From positions 1,842,189-1,906,188 of the forward strand of contig NZ_JAJGAK010000001.1 in the NCBI RefSeq assembly GCF_020866925.1: 64,000 nucleotides of DNA, in the 5' to 3' direction. Origin of the DNA: Noviluteimonas lactosilytica. Lineage in GTDB: Bacteria > Pseudomonadota > Gammaproteobacteria > Xanthomonadales > Xanthomonadaceae. A model generated the notes under the pieces. That model was not told the DNA's origin. It did no database searches and saw nothing but the letters and a program-made list of their open reading frames with translations. Of the stretch, positions 35,397-43,771 are shown in pieces; position 1 is the first letter of the stretch; each line of letters begins with the position of its first letter. The position numbers and the translations under genes are program-made.

Positions 35397-37031
35397 ATGT
35401 CGGCAGTACTGCAGGACCCGCAGCCCAAGACCCCGGCGGGGGTCGTCGTCACTCGAACGCTCGCCGGACAGGAGCAGCTGCTCAGCCCCGCGGCCCTCGC
35501 GTTCCTCGCCGACCTCCACCGCCGCTTCGATCCGATCCGCCAGCAGCGCCTCCAGGCGCGCATCGAGCGCCAGGCCGACTTCGACGCCGGCGCGCTCCCC
35601 GGCTTCCGCGCCGACACCGCCGACCTGCGCAACCAGCAATGGCGCGTCGCCGAACTCCCCACCGCGCTGCTCGATCGCCGCGTCGAGATCACCGGCCCGA
35701 CCGATCCGAAGATGGTCATCAACGCGCTGAACTCCGGCGCGAGTTGCTACATGGCCGACTTCGAGGATTCGACCGCGCCGACCTGGGACAACCTGCTCAC
35801 CGGCCAGCGCGCGCTGGGCAAGGCGGTCGCCGGCACGCTCGACTGGATGGCGCCCGACGGCAGCAAGCACTACGTGCTCAAGCCGTTCGAACAACAAGCG
35901 GTGCTGATCGTGCGTCCGCGCGGCTGGCATCTCGACGAGAAGCACGTGCTCGTCGACGGCGCGCCGATGTCGGCCTCGCTGTTCGACCTCGGCCTCTTCG
36001 CCTTCCACAACGCGCGCGCGCTCGCGGCGAAGGACCGCGGCCCGTACTTCTACCTGCCCAAGATGCAGGCGATGGAAGAGGCGGCGCTGTGGGAAGCCGT
36101 GCTCACGCACATCGAAGCGACGCTCGGCATCACCGACGGCCAGATGAAAGTCACCGTCCTCATCGAAACGCTCCCCGCCGTGTTCGAGATGGATGAGATC
36201 CTGCACGCGCTGCGCAAGCGCATCGCCGGCCTCAACTGCGGGCGCTGGGATTACATCTTTTCGTACCTCAAGACCTTCCGCCGCCATCGCGACCGCGTGC
36301 TGCCCGAACGCGCGCAGGTCACGATGACGCAGCCGTTCCTCAAGACGTACTCGGAGCTGTTGATCCACACGTGCCACCGCCGCGGCGCACACGCGATGGG
36401 CGGCATGGCCGCGCAGATCCCGATCTCCGGCGACGAAGCCGCCAACGCGAAAGCGATGGAGCGCGTGCGCGCCGACAAACTCCGCGAAGTCCGCGCCGGC
36501 CACGACGGCACCTGGGTCGCGCATCCGGCGCTGATCCCGATGGCGCGCGAGATCTTCGACACCTGGATGCTCGGCGCGCACCAGCAATCGGTGCTGCGCA
36601 ACGACGTGCACGCGAAGACCGATGCCGAACTCACCGAAGCGCTGCTCAAACCCTCGCTCGGCACCATCACGCGCGCCGGCTTCGAAAACAACGTCGAAGT
36701 CTGCGTCCGCTATCTCGCCGCGTGGCTCGACGGCAACGGGTGCGTGCCCATCCACTGGCTGATGGAAGACGCGGCCACCGCGGAGATCTCACGCACGCAG
36801 CTGTGGCAATGGCTGCACGCCGAACCCCCGCTGCACCTCGATGACGGCACCCCCGTCGATGGCGTCCTGATGGAGCGGGCTCTTATCGGCCTGCCCGGCA
36901 AGTTCGCCGACCGCATGCAACTCCCCGGCGCCGCGCGCATTCCCGAAGCGATCGAAATGCTCGTGGCACTGACCGAGAAAGACACGCTCGAAGACTTCCT
37001 CACCCTCCCGGCCTACGCACGGATCGATTGA
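35397..37031 (+). CDS. aceB: Malate synthase A
   Basis: 544 aa, the usual size of the AceB isoform. Landmarks are [17 protein letters not shown], the [18 protein letters not shown] segment with active-site residues, [22 protein letters not shown] and [12 protein letters not shown]. It condenses glyoxylate with acetyl-CoA to malate in the cytoplasm. It is 37 bp before aceA and forms an operon with it, completing the glyoxylate shunt for growth on acetate or fatty acids. The start is the ATG of MSAVLQDPQ; the frame is open further upstream but would cross the control region. Confidence 0.97.
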   Translation: MSAVLQDPQPKTPAGVVVTRTLAGQEQLLSPAALAFLADLHRRFDPIRQQRLQARIERQADFDAGALPGFRADTADLRNQQWRVAELPTALLDRRVEITGPTDPKMVINALNSGASCYMADFEDSTAPTWDNLLTGQRALGKAVAGTLDWMAPDGSKHYVLKPFEQQAVLIVRPRGWHLDEKHVLVDGAPMSASLFDLGLFAFHNARALAAKDRGPYFYLPKMQAMEEAALWEAVLTHIEATLGITDGQMKVTVLIETLPAVFEMDEILHALRKRIAGLNCGRWDYIFSYLKTFRRHRDRVLPERAQVTMTQPFLKTYSELLIHTCHRRGAHAMGGMAAQIPISGDEAANAKAMERVRADKLREVRAGHDGTWVAHPALIPMAREIFDTWMLGAHQQSVLRNDVHAKTDAELTEALLKPSLGTITRAGFENNVEVCVRYLAAWLDGNGCVPIHWLMEDAATAEISRTQLWQWLHAEPPLHLDDGTPVDGVLMERALIGLPGKFADRMQLPGAARIPEAIEMLVALTEKDTLEDFLTLPAYARID

Positions 37032-37068
37032 CCCGTCGCGTCAAACGAAACGCAGGAGCAACGCGAAC

Positions 37069-38373
37069 ATGAAGACCACCCTTCCGACCGCCGAACAACT
37101 CCGCCTCGACTGGACCAACAACCCGCGCTGGACCGGCGTCGAACGCCCCTACAGCGCCGACGACGTCGTGCGCCTGCGCGGCACCGTGCCGATCGAACAT
37201 TCGATCGCGAAGCTCGGCGCCGAAAAGCTCTGGCGCTCCCTGCAGACCGAAGATTTCGTCAACGCGCTCGGCGCGCTCACCGGCAACCAGGCGATGCAGC
37301 AGGTCAAGGCCGGCCTGAAGGCGATCTACCTCTCCGGTTGGCAGGTGGCCGCCGATGCGAACGTCGCCGGCGAGATGTATCCCGACCAGTCGCTGTACCC
37401 GGTCAACTCCGTGCCGCAGGTCGTCAAGCGCATCAACAACACGCTGCTGCGCGCCGACCAGTTGCACCATGCCGAAGGCGACGACGCGATCGACTTCCTG
37501 CAACCGATCGTGGCCGACGCAGAGGCGGGCTTCGGCGGCGTGCTCAACGCCTTCGAGTTGATGAAGGCGATGATCGAAGCCGGCGCTGCCGGCGTGCACT
37601 TCGAAGACCAGCTCGCCTCGGTAAAGAAGTGCGGCCACATGGGCGGCAAGGTGCTCGTGCCCACGCGCGAAGCGGTCGAGAAGCTCGTCGCCGCGCGCCT
37701 GGCGAGCGACGTGATGGGCGTGCCGACGCTGATCGTCGCGCGCACCGACGCCGAGGCCGCGGACCTCGTCACCAGCGACGTCGACGACAACGACAAGCCG
37801 TACATCACCGGCGAGCGCACCGTCGAAGGCTTCTTCAAGACGCGCAAGGGCCTGGACCAGGCGGTCTCGCGCGGCCTGGCCTACGCGCCGTACGCGGACC
37901 TGGTGTGGTGCGAAACCGGCAAGCCCGACCTCAAGTTCGCCAGGGATTTCGCGGAAGCGATCCACGCGAGGTTCCCCGGCAAGATGCTCGCCTACAACTG
38001 CTCGCCCTCGTTCAACTGGAAGCAGAATCTCGACGACGCGACCATCGCGAAATTCCAGAAGGAACTCGCCAGCTACGGCTACAAGTTCCAGTTCATCACC
38101 CTCGCGGGTTTCCACGCACTCAACTATTCGATGTTCAACCTCGCGCACGGTTACGCGCGTCGCCAGATGAGCGCCTTCGTCGAGCTGCAGCAGGCCGAAT
38201 TCGCCGCTGCCGACAAAGGCTTCACGGCGGTCAAACATCAACGTGAGGTCGGCACGGGTTACTTCGACGCGGTGACGCAGACGATCCAGGGCGCGCAGAG
38301 CTCGACGGTCGCGCTGAAGGGTTCGACGGAAGAAGAGCAGTTCCACCCGGTGAACCCTGCCGCGGCAGCGTGA
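37069..38373 (+). CDS. aceA: Isocitrate lyase
   Basis: 434 aa. The signature KKCGHMGGK, with the catalytic Cys, is at residues 186-194. [10 protein letters not shown], the [20 protein letters not shown] core and [10 protein letters not shown] are also typical. It splits isocitrate to glyoxylate and succinate. AGGAG lies ahead of the ATG. It is the second gene of aceBA, and control by the divergent LysR gene is inferred from position. Confidence 0.97.
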   Translation: MKTTLPTAEQLRLDWTNNPRWTGVERPYSADDVVRLRGTVPIEHSIAKLGAEKLWRSLQTEDFVNALGALTGNQAMQQVKAGLKAIYLSGWQVAADANVAGEMYPDQSLYPVNSVPQVVKRINNTLLRADQLHHAEGDDAIDFLQPIVADAEAGFGGVLNAFELMKAMIEAGAAGVHFEDQLASVKKCGHMGGKVLVPTREAVEKLVAARLASDVMGVPTLIVARTDAEAADLVTSDVDDNDKPYITGERTVEGFFKTRKGLDQAVSRGLAYAPYADLVWCETGKPDLKFARDFAEAIHARFPGKMLAYNCSPSFNWKQNLDDATIAKFQKELASYGYKFQFITLAGFHALNYSMFNLAHGYARRQMSAFVELQQAEFAAADKGFTAVKHQREVGTGYFDAVTQTIQGAQSSTVALKGSTEEEQFHPVNPAAAA

Positions 38374-38467
38374 CGCGCCACACGAAACTCACTTTCGACA
38401 CCCGACTTGGCGGGGTGAACCACGGTGGCGGCGGCCGGATCGGTCGCCGCAATCCGTAGCCCCAAGA

Positions 38468-39547
38468 ATGAGCCAATTCCGATGGTATCCTCGGCCGCCG
38501 GTCACGTCGGGGGATCGAAAAGTGAATCGCGACCGCGCGCCTGATCGGCGCCGAGCCGACATTGATGTTCTCGAACCCGCCGCGTCGTTGACCGCGGAGG
38601 AGTACGCGCTGTTCGAACAAATCGGACAGCCGCGTCGCGTCGAGCCCGGGGAAAAGCTGTTCCGCCGCGGCGACCTCGGCACGACGATGTACGTGATCGC
38701 GCAGGGTTCGGTCGACCTCGACTTCGGTGACGACCTCGTCGCCAAGCGTCTCGGTCCGCGCGAGTTCTTCGGCGAGCTCGGCCTGCTGATCGGCGACCAT
38801 GCGCGCAGCGCCGACGCCACCGTCTCCAGCCCCGGCCTGCTGGTCGAACTGCGCCAGCAGGAATTCGAAACCCTGGTCGAACGCGACCCGCGCCTGCTCG
38901 CCCACTTCCTGCGCCGCGCGATCATGCGCGTGGTGCTGAACGAACAGAGCCTCATCGGCCGCCTGCGCCGCCGCAACCTCGACCTGCAGACCGCACTCGA
39001 CACGTTGCGCGCGACCACGCACCGCCTGACCCAGACCGAAGAGCTCACCCGCACCGACGAACTCACGGGCCTGGCCAACCGTCGCGGCTTCCACCTGCAC
39101 CTGCAGCAACGCCGGCGCACCGATGCGATGCCCGGCCGCGGCCTGTTGCTGATCGACTGCGACCGCTTCAAGAACATCAACGACGACCACGGCCACCTCG
39201 TCGGCGATCGCGTGCTGCAGGGCGTCGCCAACATCCTGCGCAGCGCCGCCGGCCCCGAGGACATCGCCTGCCGCCTCGGCGGCGACGAGTTCTGCCTGAT
39301 GATCAAGGCCGAATCGCGCGAGGACGTCATGCGCGTGGCCGAGTTCATCACCCACACCGCGCACGCGCTGCATGACCTGCAGTCGTCGCCGCCGCAGATC
39401 GCCACGCTCAGCGTCGGCGCCTGCCTTGTTTCCCCCGAGAGCGAATGGGACGACTGGTACGCGCTTGCCGACGCCGCGCTCTATCGCGCGAAACGACTGG
39501 GCGGCAACCGCGTCGAATGGCAGGATGACGCCCTCGCACCCGCCTGA
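38468..39547 (+). CDS. Cyclic-nucleotide-binding / GGDEF diguanylate cyclase
   Basis: 359 aa. Residues about 45-150 are a CRP-like cNMP-binding domain (GEKLFRRGDLGTTMYVIAQG, then FGELGLLIGDHARSA). Residues about 190-350 are a GGDEF domain (TDELTGLANRRGF, and an intact LGGDEF active site). No RxxD inhibitory site is seen five residues ahead of it. It should make cyclic di-GMP in response to a bound nucleotide. The cyclase-like gene of the peptide-modification locus begins 31 bp downstream on the same strand, so the two are probably co-transcribed; that link is positional only. Confidence 0.88.
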   Translation: MSQFRWYPRPPVTSGDRKVNRDRAPDRRRADIDVLEPAASLTAEEYALFEQIGQPRRVEPGEKLFRRGDLGTTMYVIAQGSVDLDFGDDLVAKRLGPREFFGELGLLIGDHARSADATVSSPGLLVELRQQEFETLVERDPRLLAHFLRRAIMRVVLNEQSLIGRLRRRNLDLQTALDTLRATTHRLTQTEELTRTDELTGLANRRGFHLHLQQRRRTDAMPGRGLLLIDCDRFKNINDDHGHLVGDRVLQGVANILRSAAGPEDIACRLGGDEFCLMIKAESREDVMRVAEFITHTAHALHDLQSSPPQIATLSVGACLVSPESEWDDWYALADAALYRAKRLGGNRVEWQDDALAPA

Positions 39548-39578
39548 TGGGCGCGCGGGTGATGCAAGGGATCGCTGA

Positions 39579-42212
39579 ATGAATGACTTCGCGCAAGCCG
39601 GGTTCGATCCGGCCGCCAGCCCGCAGGTGCGCACGCTCCTGCTCACCGACTTGTGCGACTCGACGTTGCTGGTGGAGCGCCTCGGCGACGGGCCGGCGGC
39701 GGAGTTGTTCCGCGCGCACGATCGCCTCGTGCTCGAATTGCAGCAACGCTGGCGCGGTCGATTGATCGATCGCAGCGACGGCCTGCTGCTCCTGTTCGAA
39801 CGCCCCATCGACGGTCTCGGCTTCGCGCTCGACTACTCGCGCGGCCTGCGCGAACTCGCCGACCGCCCCGAAGTGCGCGACCGCAAACTCGCGTTGCTCG
39901 CACGCGCGGGCCTGCACGTCGGCGAAGTGCTGACGTGGCAGAACAGCGAAGCCGCGGTCCAGGCCGGCGCGAAGCCGCTCGAAGTCGAGGGCCTCGCCAA
40001 ACCGCTCGCGGGCCGCCTGATGACGCTCGCGCGCCCCGGCCAGATCCTGTTGTCGGCCACCGCTGAACCGCTCGCCCGCCGCGCCTCGCGCGAACTCGGC
40101 GACCGCGCGCAGAACCTGATCTGGAAATCGCACGGGCGCTGGCGTTTCAAGGGCGTGCCCGACGGGCAGGAAATCTTCGAAGTCGGCGAACCCGGTTTCG
40201 CCCCGCTGCGCGCACCGCGCGGCAACGGCGGCAAGGCGTGGCGCGACATCCCGGTGTGGCGCCGCCCGACCGCGCTCGCCGCCGAACTCTTCCTCGTCGC
40301 CGGCCTCGCCACCGGCGCATGGTTCCTCACGCGCCCGACGCCCGCGATCGCGTTCAACGAACGCGACTGGGTCGTCGTCGGCGACCTGCGCAACCTCACC
40401 GGCGACGCGGTGCTCGACGAATCGCTGGAGCAGGCGTTCCGCATCAGCCTGGAGCAGTCGCGTTACGTCAACGTGCTGAGCGATCTGAAGGTGCGCAATA
40501 CGCTGGAGTTGATGAAGCGGAAGCCGAACACGACGCTCGATCGCACGACGGCAAGCGAGATCGCGATCCGCGACGGCGCTCGCGCGGTGATCCTGCCGAC
40601 GGTGGCGGAAGTCGGCGGTCGCGTGCGCGTGAGCGCGGAGGTGATCGATCCGCACACGCAGACCACGGTGTACGCGGAAAGCGCGGACGGTGTCGGTGCG
40701 GAATCGACGCTCGTCTCCATCGATGAAGTGACGGGCGAGTTGCGCGAGAAACTCGGCGAAGCCATCGCCAGCATCGAACGCGATTCGACGCCCTTGCCCC
40801 AGGTCAGTACGGACAATCTCGATGCGTTGCGCGCCTACGCGCTCGGCGAGAAGAAGCGCTACGAAGGCGACATGCAGTCGGCTGTCGGCTACTACAAGCA
40901 AGCCTTCGAGCTCGACCCGAACTTCGCACTCGCACAGGCGGCGATCGGCCGGATCTATATCGGCCAGCGCAAGATGAGCGAAGGCAAGGCTGCCATGCAG
41001 CGCGCCCTGGCGATGCGCGAACACCTGACGCCGCGCGAAACATTGACCCTCGAAGCAAGCCTCGCGCGCTTCGGTCCGGTCACGCCGCTGCTCAACCAGT
41101 GGCAGCGCCTGATCGAGATGTACCCGGACCAGCTTGCCGCGCGCTTCGGCTACGCGCAGGACACGTGGATGATGACGAACCGCTACGGCGACGTCGTCTC
41201 GCACGCACAGGCCTCGGCCGTGCCGCAGAGCCCTTACTTCGCGATGGGCAACTACCTCGAAGGGATCCTCGAGCTCGGCGACGAAGACTACGAGCGCGCG
41301 ATCGCCGCGTTCAAGATGGCGCGTCGCAAGGGCTATCTGGGCGCGGGCGGGAGCTATGCCTACGTGTTCGAAGCGCAGCGCCAGTACGACCAGGCCGACA
41401 AGACGTACGCCGCGCACGGCGGCAGCAATCTCGCCGAAGCCCTGGAGGACATCATCTTCGCCTTCACGATGGCGGTCGACCGCGGCGAGTTCACGCGCGC
41501 GCGCGCGCTTTACGAAAAGGGCCTCCCGCTGGCGTCGAAGGAAGATCCCCTGGTCGTTGCCGCGCCGTGGCGCTTCTACGGCCTGGGCCTGGACCTGGTG
41601 CAGGGCACGCTGACCGACGAAGCGCTCCAGCGCGAATTCGACTGGGTCGATGCGCATGCGAAGGAGCTCGACGCGCTCTATCGCGGCAGCGCGGATTTCC
41701 GCACGGCACTGGGTTACCTCGCCGCGCGCGCGAACAAGCCCGCGCTGCTGCAGAAGGCCATCGACGGCATTGGCGATCCGGCGCAGTTCAAGGAGGATCC
41801 GCTGCGGGTGCAGGCATACGAAGTGCTGCTCGCCGAACGCGACCGCCTCGCGGGTCGCGAAGTCGCTGCCATCGATCGCCTCGCACCGATCGCACGCAAG
41901 CCCGAGGCGCTCGCGATGGTGCATTCGGCTTACGCGCGCGCACTCGCCGATGCGGGTCGCTACCAGGCGGCGCGCGACCATGCGCGGTGGCTGGCCACCC
42001 ACCGTGGCCGCGTGTTCGTCGAGCGTGGCGTGAGCAGCCTGCTCGACCCCGTCAACATCGCCGACACGACGTTCGCCGAACTCGACACGGCGGAGTGGTC
42101 CGCGAAGATCGACGACGACAAGGCCGCGAAGGCGGCAGCCGATCGTTTCAGGAAAGCGTGGCAGGCCAAGGACCTGCCACGCGCAACGCGCGTGCGAATC
42201 GACGCGCTGTAA
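39579..42212 (+). CDS. Cyclase-like TPR protein of a putative peptide modification system
   Basis: 877 aa. Residues 15-205 resemble class III nucleotide cyclases: both metal Asp positions are kept (Asp24 in LLTDLCDST, Asp67 in RSDGLLLLF) and Arg146, but the transition-state Asn is Pro142 (GLAKPLAGRL). A single membrane helix spans 232-251. The rest, presumably periplasmic, has a FlgO/TolB-N-like part (260-400) and many TPR-type helices (405-860). The domain order, and the precursor and dehydrogenase genes next door, match what NCBI calls the putative peptide modification system cyclase; this comparison is from memory. It converges on the precursor gene, 3 bp away. Confidence 0.85.
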   Translation: MNDFAQAGFDPAASPQVRTLLLTDLCDSTLLVERLGDGPAAELFRAHDRLVLELQQRWRGRLIDRSDGLLLLFERPIDGLGFALDYSRGLRELADRPEVRDRKLALLARAGLHVGEVLTWQNSEAAVQAGAKPLEVEGLAKPLAGRLMTLARPGQILLSATAEPLARRASRELGDRAQNLIWKSHGRWRFKGVPDGQEIFEVGEPGFAPLRAPRGNGGKAWRDIPVWRRPTALAAELFLVAGLATGAWFLTRPTPAIAFNERDWVVVGDLRNLTGDAVLDESLEQAFRISLEQSRYVNVLSDLKVRNTLELMKRKPNTTLDRTTASEIAIRDGARAVILPTVAEVGGRVRVSAEVIDPHTQTTVYAESADGVGAESTLVSIDEVTGELREKLGEAIASIERDSTPLPQVSTDNLDALRAYALGEKKRYEGDMQSAVGYYKQAFELDPNFALAQAAIGRIYIGQRKMSEGKAAMQRALAMREHLTPRETLTLEASLARFGPVTPLLNQWQRLIEMYPDQLAARFGYAQDTWMMTNRYGDVVSHAQASAVPQSPYFAMGNYLEGILELGDEDYERAIAAFKMARRKGYLGAGGSYAYVFEAQRQYDQADKTYAAHGGSNLAEALEDIIFAFTMAVDRGEFTRARALYEKGLPLASKEDPLVVAAPWRFYGLGLDLVQGTLTDEALQREFDWVDAHAKELDALYRGSADFRTALGYLAARANKPALLQKAIDGIGDPAQFKEDPLRVQAYEVLLAERDRLAGREVAAIDRLAPIARKPEALAMVHSAYARALADAGRYQAARDHARWLATHRGRVFVERGVSSLLDPVNIADTTFAELDTAEWSAKIDDDKAAKAAADRFRKAWQAKDLPRATRVRIDAL

Positions 42213-42215
42213 GGC

Positions 42216-42515
42216 TTACCGCGTCGCCTTGAGCGCGGCGGGGCAATCGAAGTGGAACACCGCCACGAGCGACGACTCGAGCTTGGCGCGGTCGGCTTCG
42301 ATGCTCTCGGCGGTGGCCAGGCTTTCGCCGGACTGGAGTTGCAGGCACTGGCCCGCCAGCGCTTCGCCTTCGACCGGCGTGTAGCCGATGGATTCCAGCG
42401 CACCCGCGGCGTCGCTTTCGAACTTCGCGCGGAATGCATCGTCCTTGGTCAGCCCGTCGAGCAGACGCTTGACCGTCTTCTGGTCCATCTTCGGACCCTT
42501 CTTCCCGTTTGCCAT
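42216..42515 (-). CDS. Putative RiPP precursor peptide with nitrile-hydratase-type leader
   Basis: 99 aa. Residues 12-50 (VKRLLDGLTKDDAFRAKFES, then DAAGALESIGYTP) have the helical pattern of nitrile-hydratase-alpha-like leader peptides. The C-terminal part (51-99) contains Cys57 and Cys91, several Ser/Thr, and ends near FHFDCPAALKATR. No signal peptide is present. AGGGGAAG precedes the ATG. It lies between the cyclase-like gene and the dehydrogenase gene but on the opposite strand, sharing a divergent 95-bp promoter region with the latter. It fits the NHLP-related RiPP peptide family; the core and the modification are unknown. Confidence 0.8.
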   Translation of the reverse strand: MANGKKGPKMDQKTVKRLLDGLTKDDAFRAKFESDAAGALESIGYTPVEGEALAGQCLQLQSGESLATAESIEADRAKLESSLVAVFHFDCPAALKATR

Positions 42516-42610
42516 TTGCTTCCCCTAGGTTGTGATGTATTGCCCAAACCCCCGGCGGGCGACGCTAACCTGTGTCGCGACGGGGCACAAGTTGGACAAA
42601 CGGGGAAACC

Positions 42611-43771
42611 ATGAAAATCCGGCGATGCGCGGTGCTTTGGCTCGAGCCCAGGGAGGTCGCGCACTTCGAACTCGATGCGTTGCTCGCGGGCGGAACCGGT
42701 GTCGTGAGCGCGATCCAGTGGTTTGCGCACGCGCCGCAGCTGGCCGCGCCGCTGGAGATCGAAGCGCCGATCGCGGAAGCATTGGGAACGCTGGGACCCA
42801 GCGAATGGGTCGAAGCCGCGTCGTGGCGCGTCGACGGCGATGCGTTCGCCGAACTGTTGGCGCACGGGATCGTTGTCTCCGACGACGCGGGGCATTCGGA
42901 CCAGCGCGAGGTCGACGATCGATACCGCGAGCAACGCTGGCACGGGCTCGCATCGGTGTGGCACGCCGCATCGCGGTGGTCGGGGCTCGACGCAGCCGGC
43001 GAAGTGGCAGAGGCCGGCGTGAACACATCGGCGGGCCTGCGGGACGCGCACGGTGTTCCGCCTCCGGCCCTGCACGAACGCGGCGATGCCACGCAACGCA
43101 TCGCGCTCGCGCGCGTGTCGCGCACGCCGCTCGACGACCTCTTCGATGCACGCACGACTTGCCGGAACTTCGACACGGGCAGCCTGGTGCCGCAAGCGCA
43201 GTTCGCGCAGCTGCTCGAACGCGTCTTCGGTGCACGCGGCGGCGTGGAGGCGGCCGACGACTTCGAGGTGTTGAAGAAAACGAGCCCGTCCGGCGGCGCG
43301 CTGCATCCGACCGAGGCGTACCTGATTGTGCAGCGCGTAGAAGGGATCGCACCGGGGCTCTATCACTACCGCGCCGGCGACCACGCGTTGCAACCGCTCG
43401 CGCCGGTGGACGACCTCGCGCGCTTCGCGTGGGTCGCCGTCGCGGGCCAGCGCTGGTTCGCCGATGCGCACGTGCTCGTGGTGCTTGCGCCGCGCTTCCA
43501 TCGCAACTTCTGGAAGTACCGCAATCACGCGAAGGCGTATCGCGTGACCATCCTCGATGTCGGGCACCTGTCGCAGACGCTCCTCCTCAGCGCGACGGAA
43601 CTGGGCCTCGGCGCATTCGTCACGGCGGCGATCAACGAAGCAGACATCGAGGAAGCATTCGGCCTGACGAGTTTCGTCGACGGGCCGCTCGCGGTGTGCG
43701 GCTTCGGCATTCGTGCCGACACGATGGTTACGTCGGAGTTCGATCCGAACGGCAACGTCTGGCCGCGCTGA
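42611..43771 (+). CDS. Putative peptide maturation dehydrogenase (SagB-type)
   Basis: 386 aa. Residues 1-160 form a family-specific N-terminal region. Residues 165-386 are a nitroreductase-fold, FMN-dependent SagB-type domain with RTTCRNF (Arg181, Arg185), SPSGGALHPTEAY (225-237) and LLLSATELGLGAFVT. SagB enzymes oxidise azolines to azoles in RiPPs, but no YcaO cyclodehydratase is seen nearby, so the substrate bond is uncertain. The ATG is chosen with GGGGAAA before it. Its stop abuts the stop of the convergent antiporter gene with no gap (TGATCA). Confidence 0.84.
   Translation: MKIRRCAVLWLEPREVAHFELDALLAGGTGVVSAIQWFAHAPQLAAPLEIEAPIAEALGTLGPSEWVEAASWRVDGDAFAELLAHGIVVSDDAGHSDQREVDDRYREQRWHGLASVWHAASRWSGLDAAGEVAEAGVNTSAGLRDAHGVPPPALHERGDATQRIALARVSRTPLDDLFDARTTCRNFDTGSLVPQAQFAQLLERVFGARGGVEAADDFEVLKKTSPSGGALHPTEAYLIVQRVEGIAPGLYHYRAGDHALQPLAPVDDLARFAWVAVAGQRWFADAHVLVVLAPRFHRNFWKYRNHAKAYRVTILDVGHLSQTLLLSATELGLGAFVTAAINEADIEEAFGLTSFVDGPLAVCGFGIRADTMVTSEFDPNGNVWPR

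Noticed and set aside
39408-42002. 864-codon minus-strand open frame opposite the cyclase-like gene
   Set aside because: Composition is Arg/Ala/Val-rich without any domain, while the opposite strand has a coherent multi-domain protein.
42611-43771. SagB-type gene considered as a plain nitroreductase
   Set aside because: The extra 160-residue N-terminal region, the SPSGG-x-LHP motif and the adjacent precursor gene favour a peptide maturation enzyme.
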